Shown: positions 27,100-36,477 of the stretch, piece after piece
How the letters are laid out: the number at the start of each line of letters is the position of its first letter
Numbering within the stretch: the stretch's first letter is position 1
Assembly (NCBI RefSeq): GCF_014873955.1
Contig: NZ_JADBED010000001.1
Coordinates: 2,666,001 to 2,730,000 of the forward strand
Length of the DNA stretch: 64,000 nucleotides
Direction of reading: 5' to 3'
Source: Nesterenkonia lutea
Lineage (GTDB): Bacteria > Actinomycetota > Actinomycetes > Actinomycetales > Micrococcaceae
Program-made: the position numbers and the translations under genes
Notes under the pieces: model-generated
Told to the model about the DNA's origin: nothing
What the model saw: only the letters and a program-made list of their open reading frames with translations
The model's database searches: none

Positions 27100-29409
27100 A
27101 TGACACCGCATTCACCCGCTCCGCTCACCGCGCCGATGATCTCCCCCGCCGCCGCCTGCACCTCTGCGCCACGGTTCCGCGGCACGTTCAGCGTGGAGGA
27201 GGGCCACGGTCCGGTGAGTTACGCAGTGCTGCGAGCGAGTGCCCTGGGCGTGTACGAGGCGCTGCTGGACGGCCAGGCCGTCAGCGATCACGTGCTGGCT
27301 CCAGGTTGGACGAGCTTCGAGTGGCGCCTGCACTATCAGAGCCATGACCTGACACCGCAGCTCCGGGAGACCCAGGCCGGGCAGCGCCACGTGCTGGCCG
27401 CCGTCGTGGGTCGCGGCTGGTGCCGAGGTCAGCTGGCCTGGGACAAGGTGGCCGATGTCTATGCTTCACGCCCAGGTCTGCTGATGCAGCTCGACATCAC
27501 CTTCGCGGACGGGCACGTGCAGACGGTGCAGACAGACAGCACCTGGGTGGTCCAGGAATCTGAGGTGCGTGCCGATGACCTCTTCGACGGACAGACCGTC
27601 GACGCGAGGCTGCGGAGTCCTGGATGGGCTTCTCCGACGTTCGAGCTGGAGAACTCACAGTGGGGCGCTGTCGAGAGGTCCCCGCTCGTCATGGACCTCA
27701 TGGAACAGCGCAGGCCTCCGATGCGCAGACAGCAGGAGCTGCTGCCAGAGCGGATCTGGACATCCCCGAGCGGGGCCACGCTGGTGGACTTCGGCCAGAA
27801 CCTGGTGGGCTGGACGCGTCTGTCGGTCAGGGGCCGTGCCGGCGAGACGGTCAGGCTTCGACATGCAGAGGTGCTCGAACATGGAGAACTGGGCACACGG
27901 CCGCTTCGCAGCGCGTTGGCCGCCGACAGCTTCATCCTCAGCGGCGCCGAGGACATCTTCGAACCGACGTTCACGATCCACGGCTTTCGCTATGTCGAGA
28001 TCAGCGGGCACCGCGGTGAGCTGCGACGGGGGGACCTGGTCGCCGTCGTCGTCCACGCTGACATGACACGGACGGGAACCTTCCGCTGCTCGAACGAGCT
28101 GGTCAACCGGCTCCATGAGAACGTGCTCTGGAGTCTGCGCGGGAACTTCCTGACCATCCCCACCGATTGTCCGCAGCGGGATGAACGCCTCGGCTGGACC
28201 GGGGACATCGCAGTGTTCGCCCCCGCCGCCGCACATCTCTACGACGTGAAGACCTTTCTGGGCGATTGGCTCAAGGACCTCTCCGCCGAGCAGCGTGCCG
28301 CTGACGGCGTGGTTCCGCTGGTGGTTCCCGACATCATCAAGTACCTGGATCTTCCGGAGGACTTTCCGCCGCGGGAGACGATGGCGATCTGGTCGGATGC
28401 CGCGGTCTGGGTCCCCTGGGCGCTCTGGGAGGCCTACGGTGATGTGAAGGTCCTCGAGGACCAGTACGAGTCCATGGTGGACCACGTGCAGCGCGTCGAG
28501 TCGCTGCTCTCCGACACCGGAGTGTGGGACCGCAGCTTCCAGCTCGGCGACTGGCTGGACCCAGATGCGCCGCCGGACGCGCCGGGAGCTGCCAAGGCCG
28601 ATCCGGCGGTGGTGGCCACTGCCTGTGCCGCTCGCTCCGCGGGGCTTCTCGCGCAGAGCGCCCTCATCCTCGGACATGAGCAGGACGCCCGGAGGTTCAC
28701 AGACCTGGCGCGGCGTCTCAGGGATGCGTTCAATCAGCGCTATGTGACTCCGGCCGGGCTCATACGGTCTGACAGTGCGACGGTCTATGCGCTGGCCCTG
28801 GTGTTCGACCTGCTCACCGAGGAGCAGCGTCCTCTGGCGGCACGACGGCTCGCCGACCTCGTTCAGGGCGCGGGCCACAGGATCAGCACCGGCTTCGCCG
28901 GCACGCCCTTCGTGCTCCAGGCCCTGAGCAGCACCGGCCACGTGGAGGACGCCTACCGGCTCCTGCTGCAGAAGGAGTGCCCGTCGTGGCTGTACCCGGT
29001 GACGATGGGTGCGACCACGGTCTGGGAGCGATGGGACGCGATGAGGCCCGATGGCAGCATCAATCCGGGGCAGATGACCAGTTTCAACCACTATGCGCTG
29101 GGAGCGGTCGCCGAATGGCTGCACCGTGTCGTGGGCGGGATCGCACCGGCGACGGCGGGCTACTCCCGGGTGCGCGTCGCGCCGCGCCCGCCGGGGCCGG
29201 GTCTGGCCACCGAGATGTCGTGGGCGCAGAGCACGATGCTGACTCCGCGGGGGCTGGTCAGCGTCCGCTGGGAGCTCGACCAAGGGGTCCTGGTGCTGAC
29301 GGTGCAGCTTCCCCCCGGGGTGCAGGCGGATCTGGTCCTTCCCGGACAGGAGACTCAGGAGCTGCTGAGCGGAGAACACACGTTGCGCGTGCCCTGGACG
29401 GGGGCGTGA
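27100..29409 (+). CDS. GH78 alpha-L-rhamnosidase
   Basis: 769 residues from ATG 27100, which has AGGGAGG upstream; GTG 27031 and ATG 27049 are in frame but fall in the promoter region. The N-terminal part (YAVLRASALGVYEALLDGQAV) is the rhamnosidase N domain, with LVDFGQNLVGWTRL in the concanavalin-like domain. The (alpha/alpha)6 catalytic barrel has DCPQRDERLGWTGD at residues 356-369, which includes the catalytic acid glutamate, and GATTVWERWD near the C-terminal side with the second glutamate. The C-terminal beta domain is present. No signal peptide. It removes terminal rhamnose that would feed the rhamnose operon from 31085. Confidence 0.94.
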   Translation: MTPHSPAPLTAPMISPAAACTSAPRFRGTFSVEEGHGPVSYAVLRASALGVYEALLDGQAVSDHVLAPGWTSFEWRLHYQSHDLTPQLRETQAGQRHVLAAVVGRGWCRGQLAWDKVADVYASRPGLLMQLDITFADGHVQTVQTDSTWVVQESEVRADDLFDGQTVDARLRSPGWASPTFELENSQWGAVERSPLVMDLMEQRRPPMRRQQELLPERIWTSPSGATLVDFGQNLVGWTRLSVRGRAGETVRLRHAEVLEHGELGTRPLRSALAADSFILSGAEDIFEPTFTIHGFRYVEISGHRGELRRGDLVAVVVHADMTRTGTFRCSNELVNRLHENVLWSLRGNFLTIPTDCPQRDERLGWTGDIAVFAPAAAHLYDVKTFLGDWLKDLSAEQRAADGVVPLVVPDIIKYLDLPEDFPPRETMAIWSDAAVWVPWALWEAYGDVKVLEDQYESMVDHVQRVESLLSDTGVWDRSFQLGDWLDPDAPPDAPGAAKADPAVVATACAARSAGLLAQSALILGHEQDARRFTDLARRLRDAFNQRYVTPAGLIRSDSATVYALALVFDLLTEEQRPLAARRLADLVQGAGHRISTGFAGTPFVLQALSSTGHVEDAYRLLLQKECPSWLYPVTMGATTVWERWDAMRPDGSINPGQMTSFNHYALGAVAEWLHRVVGGIAPATAGYSRVRVAPRPPGPGLATEMSWAQSTMLTPRGLVSVRWELDQGVLVLTVQLPPGVQADLVLPGQETQELLSGEHTLRVPWTGA

Positions 29410-29416
29410 AGGCGAG

Positions 29417-30424
29417 TCACCGGCCCAGCGTGGACTCCCGGGCGATGAGGGAGGGCGTGAAGACCTGATGGTCCACTCCCGCTTCAGGATCGTCGATCGC
29501 GGTGACCAGCAGCTGCGCAGCGCGGGTTCCCATCTCCTCAGCAGGCTGGCGGATCGAACTGATGGGCACGGTGGCGGAGGCGGTGAACGCGATGTCGTCG
29601 TATCCGATCAGCGCGATGTCCTCCGGCACCCTGACCCCGGCGCGAGCGAGTTCCTGCAGGGCTCCGAGCGCCACCAGGTCATTGGTCGCGAACAGGGCAT
29701 CCGGGCGCTGCCCGGACGGTAGCTCCAGCAGTCTCCGGGTGGCCTCCCGGCCTGATCTCGCGTCCATGGCCCCGGTGTCCCACAGGCGCACCTGCGCGTC
29801 CTCCCGTGCTGCGGCAGCGGACTGCGCGCCTTGAAAGCGGTGAGCCACCTGGCGGATGTGCTGCGGTCCACCGACCACTGCGATCCTGCGCCGTCCCAGC
29901 TCCAGCAGGTGCTCAGTGGCCAGCTGCCCGCCGAGCACGTCATCCGTGGAGACGGAGGAGATCTCATCGGCGCCGGCCTCCCGGTCCACGATCACCACGG
30001 CGATGCCTCGGTCCTTGATCTGGCGGAGTCGATCCAGGATGTCTCCGGCCGGGGTGACCAGGATCCCGGCGACTCGCTGCTCCTCGAAGAGCTGAAGCTG
30101 AGTGAGTTCACGCCGCGGATTCTGGCTTGAGTTTCCCAGGAGCAGGGGGCGATGGAGCTCCTCCAGGCTGTTCTCGGCTCCGCGCGCGACGTCGGCGAAG
30201 AAGGGGTTGCCGATGTCGAGCACGATCATCCCCACGGCGAGATTCTGCTGCTGCCTCAGCTGGCGGGCCGCGTCATTGCGGACGTAGCCGAGTTCAGAGA
30301 TCGCCGCCTGCACGCGCTCTCGCGTGACCTCGGAGACTTTATCGGGATGATTGAGCGCATTGGAGACCGTCGCGGGGGAGACTCCGGCCCGTGCCGCCAC
30401 ATCCCGCACTTGAGCCAGAGCCAT
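29417..30424 (-). CDS. LacI family transcriptional regulator
   Basis: 335 residues, with the LacI helix-turn-helix QVRDVAARAGVSPATVSNAL (residues 5-24) and a sugar-binding core; ALFATNDLVALGAL and IALIGYDDIAFTA are the usual late motifs. It is convergent with GH78, the two stops being only 7 bases apart, and sits just before the rhamnose operon, so it is the best candidate for the rhamnose repressor that binds TGAAACGATTTA at 31049 and 17980. No rhamnose regulator of the AraC or DeoR type is present nearby. Confidence 0.93.
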   Translation of the reverse strand: MALAQVRDVAARAGVSPATVSNALNHPDKVSEVTRERVQAAISELGYVRNDAARQLRQQQNLAVGMIVLDIGNPFFADVARGAENSLEELHRPLLLGNSSQNPRRELTQLQLFEEQRVAGILVTPAGDILDRLRQIKDRGIAVVIVDREAGADEISSVSTDDVLGGQLATEHLLELGRRRIAVVGGPQHIRQVAHRFQGAQSAAAAREDAQVRLWDTGAMDARSGREATRRLLELPSGQRPDALFATNDLVALGALQELARAGVRVPEDIALIGYDDIAFTASATVPISSIRQPAEEMGTRAAQLLVTAIDDPEAGVDHQVFTPSLIARESTLGR

Positions 30425-30465
30425 GCGATTCAGAATACATCGCGGCTTCAGGCATCATGAGGGCC

Positions 30466-30897
30466 ATGGATGTTCCGCTTCAGCCCCCCGCTCCCGCCCG
30501 TCGAGTTCTCTTCGCCGCCGCAGGTGCGGCCCTGGCCACCGTGCTGGTCCTGCTGGTGGCCCTGCCCGTGGACCTCGCGCAGGGATACATCGAGGGCGAG
30601 GATCTCCTGCGTGCGGCGGGGGCCTATGCTGTGGCGATGATTCCGGTCGGAGCGGTGGCCGGCGCCCTCGGCGGCGGCGTCGCGGCATATTCGCGCTGGT
30701 CCACCGGCACCAGGGCGGTGGGCACGTCGATCCTGGCCGGGGTCACCGCAGCGGGGGTGGGAGCGGTCTGCACCTTCGGCCTGCTCTGGGCGCCGCTGGC
30801 CGCCTGGGCGCAGGTCAGCTGGATCATCCTGATCGGTGTCGGAGCCGCGCTGGCGACCCGCCAGCTGGACTCCAGGCTGGCCCGCGCCGACGTCTGA
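30466..30897 (+). CDS. Small four-helix membrane protein, function unknown
   Basis: 143 residues from ATG 30466; ATG 30457 is an alternative. Four hydrophobic stretches are visible: VLFAAAGAALATVLVLLVAL, then AYAVAMIPVGAVAGALGGGV, TSILAGVTAAGVGAVCTFGLL and WIILIGVGAALA. I recognise no family. It is divergent from the LacI gene with only 41 bases between starts, and has no clear ribosome-binding site. Position before the rhamnose promoter looks incidental. Confidence 0.6.
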   Translation: MDVPLQPPAPARRVLFAAAGAALATVLVLLVALPVDLAQGYIEGEDLLRAAGAYAVAMIPVGAVAGALGGGVAAYSRWSTGTRAVGTSILAGVTAAGVGAVCTFGLLWAPLAAWAQVSWIILIGVGAALATRQLDSRLARADV

Positions 30898-31006
30898 ACT
30901 GCCTGGCGCGACGTCGAGATGACGGCCGGTGAGAGTGGCCCGGCCCACGGGCCTGCCCGGGACTGAGCGCGGGGTCCGGCGCGCCATGCCCCAGCGTCAT
31001 GCGGTA

Positions 31007-31035
31007 TTGACACTCTGTGATGCGCGTCATAACAT
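31007..31035 (+). promoter_or_regulatory. Strong sigma-70-type promoter of the rhamnose operon
   Basis: A consensus TTGACA (31007-31012), 17-base spacer and TAACAT (31030-31035) give a transcription start near 31042, about 40 bases before the ATPase start. This is the best promoter in the window. Confidence 0.8.
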
Positions 31036-31046
31036 CGTGGACAGAG

Positions 31047-31062
31047 ATTGAAACGATTTAAT
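31047..31062. promoter_or_regulatory. LacI-type operator of the rhamnose operon (copy 2)
   Basis: ATTGAAACGATTTAAT is a 16-base imperfect palindrome (6 of 8 pairs match) centred on CG, lying a few bases after the predicted transcription start. Its core is identical to the operator at 17980-17991. A repressor here would block the first gene of the rhamnose operon. Confidence 0.7.
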
Positions 31063-31084
31063 GACTGCGGTCCCTGGAGGTTCC

Positions 31085-32614
31085 ATGTCGCTCAGCGATT
31101 CAACGCCCGTGCTGGAGCTGGCCGGTGTGCGCAAGACGTTCGGCAGCGTCACAGCGCTGGCCGACGGCAGCATCACCGTCTATCCGGGGTCGATCCACGC
31201 GCTGGTGGGTGAGAACGGCGCCGGGAAGTCCACGCTGATCAAGATCGTCGCAGGCCTGCACCGCCGCGACAGCGGCACCTTCCGCTTCCGTGGCGCGGAC
31301 GCCGCCTTCAGCTCCACCGCTGAGGCCAAGAACGCCGGCATCGCCGTGATCTACCAGGAGCCGACCCTCTTCCCAGACCTCTCCGTGACCGAGAACATCT
31401 TCATGGGACGGCAGCCGCGCGCCCGCGGCGGACGCATCGACAAGCAGGCCATGCAGGAAGAGGCGGCCGAGATCTTCGATCGCCTCGGCGTGAAGCTGGA
31501 TCTCGACCGTCCGGCCGACGGGCTGTCGATCGCGGACCAGCAGATCATCGAGATCGCCAAGGCCATCTCGCTGGATGCCCACCTGCTCATCATGGATGAG
31601 CCCACGGCCGCCCTCTCCGGCGTGGAGGTGGAGCGGCTCTTCGCCGTGGCCAGGAGCCTGCGCGACGAGGGGCGCGGGATCGTCTTCATCTCTCACCGCT
31701 TCGATGAGATCTTCACCCTGTGCGACACCATCACGGTCATGCGCGACGGCTCCTATGTGGCCACCACGCCCACGGCGCAGACCAGCAACGATGAGCTGGT
31801 CACCATGATGGTGGGGCGGGAGGTCGCCGAGCTCTACCCGAAGACCCCGGCCGAGATCGGCGAGGTGGTCCTGGAGGTGGAGAACCTGCGCTCCGCCGGC
31901 ACCTTCGCCGACGTGAGCTTCACGGTGCGTGCCGGCGAGATCGTCGGCCTCGCAGGACTCGTCGGGGCGGGACGCAGCGAGATTGCCCGGGCGGTCTTCG
32001 GCGTCGACCCCTATGACTCAGGCACGGTCAAGATCAACGGAGCCCCGGTCCCCAAGGGACAGCCCGCTGCGGCGATCCGCGCCGGCATGGCCCTGGTGCC
32101 CGAGGACCGGCGCCAGCAGGGCCTGGTGGTCGATGCATCGCTGGCTCGCAATATGGGCGCCGCCATCAGGCGCAGGCTCTCCCGCTTCGGCCTGATCACG
32201 AACTCCATGGAGAACCGGGCTGCGGGCCCCTGGGCAGGACGGCTGGAGGTCAAGACCGCGGCCCTGTCGATGAACGCCGCCACGATGAGCGGCGGCAACC
32301 AGCAGAAGGTGGCGATCGCCAAATGGCTGGCGACCGAGCCCAGTCTGCTGATCATCGATGAGCCCACCCGCGGGATCGACGTCGGCACCAAAGCGGAGGT
32401 GCACCGCCTGCTGTCCCAGCTTGCGGGCGAGGGCATGGCCATCCTGATGATCTCCTCGGAGCTTCCCGAGGTGATGGGCATGGCGGATCGGATCCTGGTC
32501 GTCGGCGAGGGACGCATCAGTGCGGATCTCACCCGCGAGGAGGCGACCGCCGAGAAGGTCATGCACGCCGCGACGGCGCGACATGAGAAGAACCGACAGG
32601 AGGCCGCTGCATGA
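31085..32614 (+). CDS. rhaT: Rhamnose-type ABC transporter, ATP-binding protein
   Basis: 509 residues from ATG 31085 (GGAGG four bases upstream); ATG 31061 lies next to the operator and is unlikely. Two fused ABC domains, as in the CUT2 sugar importers: Walker A GENGAGKST at about residues 42-50 and LLIMDEPTAALSG in the first; degenerate P-loop GLVGAGRSE, signature SGGNQQKV and LLIIDEPTRGIDVG in the second. It energises the two permeases that follow, with four-base overlaps. The symbol follows rhizobial usage and is based on its place before rhamnose enzymes. Confidence 0.93.
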   Translation: MSLSDSTPVLELAGVRKTFGSVTALADGSITVYPGSIHALVGENGAGKSTLIKIVAGLHRRDSGTFRFRGADAAFSSTAEAKNAGIAVIYQEPTLFPDLSVTENIFMGRQPRARGGRIDKQAMQEEAAEIFDRLGVKLDLDRPADGLSIADQQIIEIAKAISLDAHLLIMDEPTAALSGVEVERLFAVARSLRDEGRGIVFISHRFDEIFTLCDTITVMRDGSYVATTPTAQTSNDELVTMMVGREVAELYPKTPAEIGEVVLEVENLRSAGTFADVSFTVRAGEIVGLAGLVGAGRSEIARAVFGVDPYDSGTVKINGAPVPKGQPAAAIRAGMALVPEDRRQQGLVVDASLARNMGAAIRRRLSRFGLITNSMENRAAGPWAGRLEVKTAALSMNAATMSGGNQQKVAIAKWLATEPSLLIIDEPTRGIDVGTKAEVHRLLSQLAGEGMAILMISSELPEVMGMADRILVVGEGRISADLTREEATAEKVMHAATARHEKNRQEAAA

Positions 32615-33648
32615 GCGCCGAGACTCTCACCCCCGTGGCCAGGCGGCAGGGCGCAACGATGCGCGCAGCCAGGTCGCTCTTCGCCTCCCGCGAGACAGCC
32701 ATCGTGCTGGTCATCCTGGTCATCATCGCGGTGGCCACCACGATGAACCAGTCCTTCCTCTTCAGCGCTCAGGGTTGGCGCGATCTGCTGCTCACGCCCT
32801 CGATCCTGATGGTGGTGGCCATCGGTTCGGCCGTGGTGATCATCACCCGCAACGTGGACCTCTCGGTGGGCTCCACCCTTGCGATCACGGCGTATATGAG
32901 CGGACGGCTGTTCATCGACCTCCCCGGAATCCCGATCTTCGTCGTGGTCCTGCTGGGCATCCTCGTCGGCGCGGGCCTGGGACTCATCAACGGAGCCCTG
33001 GTCGCCTTCGGCAAGGTCCCTGCACTGGTGGTCACGCTCGGGACCATGTACATCTACCGCGGGGCCGTGCTGACCTGGGCCGGCAGTGATCGCATCAACG
33101 CCTCTGACATGCCACGAGAGTTCCTGGGCCTGGGGACCATGCAGATCGCCAGCATCCCGCTGCTGACCATCGTGGCAGTGATGGTGCTGATCATCGCCGG
33201 ATACTGGCTCTCCTCGACCCGCAGCGGGCGAGAGATGTATGCCATCGGCTCTGACCCGGAAGCCGCCAAGCTCTACGGTCTGCCCACCACCAAGCGGGTC
33301 ATCTTCGCCTTCATCCTGGGAGGCGCCCTGGCAGGGCTGGCCGGCGTGATGTACGCCGCCCGGTACGGCACGGTCAGCGCCAGCGCCGGTCTCGGCTGGG
33401 AGTTCCAGGCCATCGGCGCCGCTGTGATCGGAGGGGTCGCGATCTTCGGCGGCTCCGGCAGCGTCTGGGGAGCCGCCTTCGGCGCCATCCTGCTGATGAC
33501 CATCAATCGGGTGCTCCCCATCGTCGGCATCCCTGACTTCTGGCAGCGCGCCGTCGTGGGCGCGCTGATCATCGGGGCGATCGTTCTGGATCGCTACCTC
33601 TCCGTGAGACGACACCGCAAGCTGCAAGAAGCGAGGGACAAGGCATGA
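32611..33648 (+). CDS. rhaP: Rhamnose-type ABC transporter permease 1
   Basis: 345 residues, CUT2 permease (BPD_transp_2 family) with about nine to ten hydrophobic segments, e.g. TAIVLVILVIIAVATTM and LTIVAVMVLIIAGYWL. NVDLSVGSTLAIT and GREMYAIGSDPEAAKLYGLP are family signatures, as is GGVAIFGGSGSVWGAAFGA. Start overlaps the ATPase stop by four bases (ATGA). Forms a heterodimeric channel with the next gene product. Confidence 0.92.
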   Translation: MSAETLTPVARRQGATMRAARSLFASRETAIVLVILVIIAVATTMNQSFLFSAQGWRDLLLTPSILMVVAIGSAVVIITRNVDLSVGSTLAITAYMSGRLFIDLPGIPIFVVVLLGILVGAGLGLINGALVAFGKVPALVVTLGTMYIYRGAVLTWAGSDRINASDMPREFLGLGTMQIASIPLLTIVAVMVLIIAGYWLSSTRSGREMYAIGSDPEAAKLYGLPTTKRVIFAFILGGALAGLAGVMYAARYGTVSASAGLGWEFQAIGAAVIGGVAIFGGSGSVWGAAFGAILLMTINRVLPIVGIPDFWQRAVVGALIIGAIVLDRYLSVRRHRKLQEARDKA

Positions 33649-34871
33649 CCGCTGCAACTCGCGCTGAGACGGGCGCCTCCACCGGTGCACCAGAGCGCCG
33701 ACGCGGTGACGGACGCACCTACGCGGCCTACCATCGCCCGTGGTGGTTCCGCACCTTCATCAGCGCCGAATTCCTGATCATCGCCCTGCTGGTGGTGGTG
33801 TGGATCATCGCCACCACCTCGGTGGACAACTTCTCGGGACCGCTGACCGTGCGCTATCTGCTCATGGACATCGCTCCGCTGATGATGATCGCGCTGCCCA
33901 TGACCCTGGTCATCATCACCGGACAGATCGATCTCTCCGTGGCGAGCACCATGGGACTCTCCACAGTGGTCGTGGGCATCCTTCACGTCCAGGTCGGTCT
34001 GAGCATTCCGGTGGCGGGTCTGCTGGCGATCCTGGTCGGAGTGCTCTGCGGGGTCTTCAACGGCTTCCTCGTCGCCTATGTGAAGCTGCCCTCGCTGGCG
34101 GTGACCATCGGCACGCTTGCGCTCTACCGCGGGATCGCCGTGGGCCTGCTGGGCACCACGGCCCTGACAGACTTCGATCAGGAATGGTCTGATCTGGCGA
34201 CCTCCAGCATCGGAGAGTCACGCATACCCGCCATCATGATCCCCGTGGTGATCCTCATCGTGATCTTCGCGGTCCTGCTGCACTTCACGCCCTTCGGGCG
34301 CGGGCTCTACGACATCGGCCACAACGATCAGGCCGCCCGGTTCAGCGGGGTCAATGTGGCCCGCTCTCAGATGACGACCTTCATCCTCACCGGGGCCGTC
34401 TCAGCCGCCGCCGGCATCTTCTACACACTGCGCTTCGGCAACTCCCGCGGAGACAACGCCACCGGCCTGGAGCTGGAGGTCATCGCTGCTGTGCTGCTGG
34501 GCGGAGTCCTCATCTTCGGCGGACGCGGCGCCATCCACGGCGTGCTCGCCGGAGCCCTGCTGATCGGGGTGCTCTCCTCCGCGCTGCGACTGGAGGGTGT
34601 GACCGTCAACGTCATCAACATCATCATCGGCCTGCTGCTGGTGATCTCAGTCCTCGCACCGACCCTGGTCGCCGGCGTTCAGCGGCTCACCTCCCGCCGC
34701 GGCGGCTCAGGCCCTGGTCCCGAGCGCTCATCTCCCGCCTCTGCACCGCCTGAACCGTCAGATCCGGCGACGCAGCAAGAACCCACCCAGCACGACTCAG
34801 CACCGAACCAATCGACACACCAAGAATCGGCTCGAGCAGACTCGGCATCGAAGCCGACTGTCACGCCTTGA
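33645..34871 (+). CDS. rhaQ: Rhamnose-type ABC transporter permease 2, with disordered tail
   Basis: 408 residues. The CUT2 permease core ends around residue 348 ([19 protein letters not shown]) with [17 protein letters not shown] and [14 protein letters not shown] as family motifs. It then carries about 55 extra residues, rich in Ser, Pro, Ala, Thr, Gln and Glu, which the family normally lacks. A polar N-terminal stretch of about 30 residues also precedes the first helix. Overlaps neighbours by four bases on both sides. Confidence 0.92.
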   Translation: MTAATRAETGASTGAPERRRGDGRTYAAYHRPWWFRTFISAEFLIIALLVVVWIIATTSVDNFSGPLTVRYLLMDIAPLMMIALPMTLVIITGQIDLSVASTMGLSTVVVGILHVQVGLSIPVAGLLAILVGVLCGVFNGFLVAYVKLPSLAVTIGTLALYRGIAVGLLGTTALTDFDQEWSDLATSSIGESRIPAIMIPVVILIVIFAVLLHFTPFGRGLYDIGHNDQAARFSGVNVARSQMTTFILTGAVSAAAGIFYTLRFGNSRGDNATGLELEVIAAVLLGGVLIFGGRGAIHGVLAGALLIGVLSSALRLEGVTVNVINIIIGLLLVISVLAPTLVAGVQRLTSRRGGSGPGPERSSPASAPPEPSDPATQQEPTQHDSAPNQSTHQESARADSASKPTVTP

Positions 34872-34885
34872 TGAAAGGAATCACC

Positions 34886-35926
34886 ATGCGCACCACTGCA
34901 CATAAGCGGTCCATCCCAGCCCTGGCGGTCTTCGCCGTCGGTGCCCTCGCCCTGACCTCCTGCGGAGGCGACTCCGGAGAAGGCGACTCGGCAGAGGGGG
35001 AATCGGGAGGAGAGGCGCTGAGCGTCACCTTCCTGCCCAAGAACCTCGGCAACCCCTATTTCGAGACCTCCAACGCCGGAGGCGAGGAGGCCGTGGAGGA
35101 GTTCGGCGGCAGCTACTCCGAGGTCGGACCGCAGGAGGCAACTCCGGACGGCCAGGTCGAATACATCAACACCGCTGCTCAGCAGGGCGAGGACGCGCTC
35201 GTGCTCTCCGCCAATGACCCCAGCGCGATCTGCGGGGCGCTGAACGAGGCGCGAGACGTCGACGTCGCCGTCGTCACCTTCGACTCGGACACCGACGCCG
35301 AGTGCCGCGACCTCTTCGTCAACCAGGCCACCGCCGAGGGGATCGCCAGCGCCCAGGTGCAGCTCGTCGCGGAACAGATCGACGAAGAGGGCCAGATCGC
35401 CATTCTCTCCGCCTCGGCGAACGCCACCAACCAGAATCTGTGGATCGAACTCATGGAAGAGGAGATCGCCGCCGATTACCCCGACATCGAGATCGTGGAC
35501 ACCGTCTACGGCGACGACGACGATCAGCGCTCCTTCGACCAGACGGCGGCCCTGCTGCAGACCCACTCCGATCTGGACGCCATCGTCTCGCCCACCACTG
35601 TCGGCATCGCCGCAGCGGCGCGCTACATCGCTGACTCCGACTACGCCGGCGAGGTTGCGGTGACCGGTCTCGGCACCCCGAACCAGATGCGCGAGTACGT
35701 GGAGGACGGAACAGTTGAAGCGTTCGCGCTGTGGAACCCGGAAGACCTCGGCTACCTCTCCGCTTGGGCCGCCAACGCTCTCGCCTCCGGTGAGATCGAG
35801 GGCAACGAGGGGGACACCTTCGAGGCAGGACGTCTCGGCGAGTACACGGTCGGCGCAGACGGAGAGGTCGTCCTGGGCGAGCCCTTCGTCTTCGACTCCG
35901 AGAACATCGGTGACTTCGACTTCTGA
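34886..35926 (+). CDS. rhaS: Rhamnose-type ABC transporter substrate-binding lipoprotein
   Basis: 346 residues from ATG 34886, which has AAAGGAA six bases before it; ATG 34868 overlaps the permease stop and is less likely. The signal peptide ends LALTSC (Cys near 25), then an acidic linker. The mature part is a family-4 periplasmic-binding-like protein: VTFLPKNLGNPYFETSNAGG, ALVLSANDPSAICGALNEA and VAVTGLGTPNQMREYV match rhamnose-binding RhaS proteins. It is followed by a perfect hairpin that probably keeps this message abundant relative to downstream genes. Confidence 0.93.
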   Translation: MRTTAHKRSIPALAVFAVGALALTSCGGDSGEGDSAEGESGGEALSVTFLPKNLGNPYFETSNAGGEEAVEEFGGSYSEVGPQEATPDGQVEYINTAAQQGEDALVLSANDPSAICGALNEARDVDVAVVTFDSDTDAECRDLFVNQATAEGIASAQVQLVAEQIDEEGQIAILSASANATNQNLWIELMEEEIAADYPDIEIVDTVYGDDDDQRSFDQTAALLQTHSDLDAIVSPTTVGIAAAARYIADSDYAGEVAVTGLGTPNQMREYVEDGTVEAFALWNPEDLGYLSAWAANALASGEIEGNEGDTFEAGRLGEYTVGADGEVVLGEPFVFDSENIGDFDF

Positions 35927-35937
35927 TCCGCACGTCT

Positions 35938-35972
35938 CTCCCGGGGCGGGGCGCGACGTCCCGCCCCGGGAG
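35938..35972 (+). terminator. 13-bp hairpin between rhaS and the mutarotase gene
   Basis: Bases 35938-35950 are the exact reverse complement of 35960-35972 with a 9-base loop. As there is no second obvious promoter in the 86-base gap, it more likely acts as an attenuator or 3' stabiliser for the importer part of the mRNA than as a full stop. Confidence 0.7.
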
Positions 35973-36012
35973 CACCACGACGATGCTGGCCCGGCCGGCC
36001 GAGAGGACTCCT

Positions 36013-36471
36013 GTGCGACGAGTGTGTTTTCAGCTCCAGGTCAAGCCTGACCGCCTGGAGGAGTACGCCGAGCGACACCGCGCCGTATGGCCCGAGATGC
36101 TCCAGGCGCTGAAGCGTTCAGGGTGGAACAACTATTCGCTGTTCCTGCGCGAGGACGGACTGCTCATCGGCTATGTGGAGGTCGACTCGCTGGAGCGGGC
36201 ACAGGCCGCCATGGACGCCGAGACGATCAACGCGGCGTGGCAGGAACAGATGGGCGAGTTCTTCATCGATCTCGAGGGCGCACGGCCCGACACGGGATTC
36301 GTGGAACTCCGCGAGGTCTTCCATCTGGAGGACCAGCTGGCCGAGACCGGGGGCTCCGCAGACACGTCGCCCGAGCCGCAGCCAGCAGCACCAGCATCAG
36401 CAGCACCAGCATCAGCAGCACCAGCATCAGCAGCACCGACTGACAACAGCACAGACGCAGAGCAGAACTGA
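36013..36471 (+). CDS. rhaM: L-rhamnose mutarotase with repeat-derived tail
   Basis: 152 residues from GTG 36013 (GAGAGGA upstream). The first 105 residues are a complete mutarotase: RRVCFQLQVKPDRLEEY, then AERHRAVWPEML whose His is the catalytic residue in the E. coli enzyme, GWNNYSLFL and WWEQ-like WQEQMGEFF. It interconverts alpha and beta L-rhamnose so the isomerase is supplied with the right anomer. The last 45 residues are a low-complexity tail rich in Ala, Pro and Ser, made by a 15-base tandem repeat, and absent from normal family members of about 104-110 residues. Confidence 0.93.
   Translation: MRRVCFQLQVKPDRLEEYAERHRAVWPEMLQALKRSGWNNYSLFLREDGLLIGYVEVDSLERAQAAMDAETINAAWQEQMGEFFIDLEGARPDTGFVELREVFHLEDQLAETGGSADTSPEPQPAAPASAAPASAAPASAAPTDNSTDAEQN
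36391..36435 (+). repeat. 15-base tandem repeat inside the mutarotase gene
   Basis: Three exact copies of CCAGCATCAGCAGCA, preceded by a partial one, encode repeated Pro-Ala-Ser-Ala-Ala near the C-terminus. Unit length is a multiple of three, so copy changes would alter tail length without frameshift. Confidence 0.9.
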
Positions 36472-36477
36472 GGAATC

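Noticed and set aside
32011..33690. 559-codon minus-strand frame opposite the ABC genes
   Set aside because: Asp/His/Gly-rich composition with no domain, lying opposite two conserved permease and ATPase genes.
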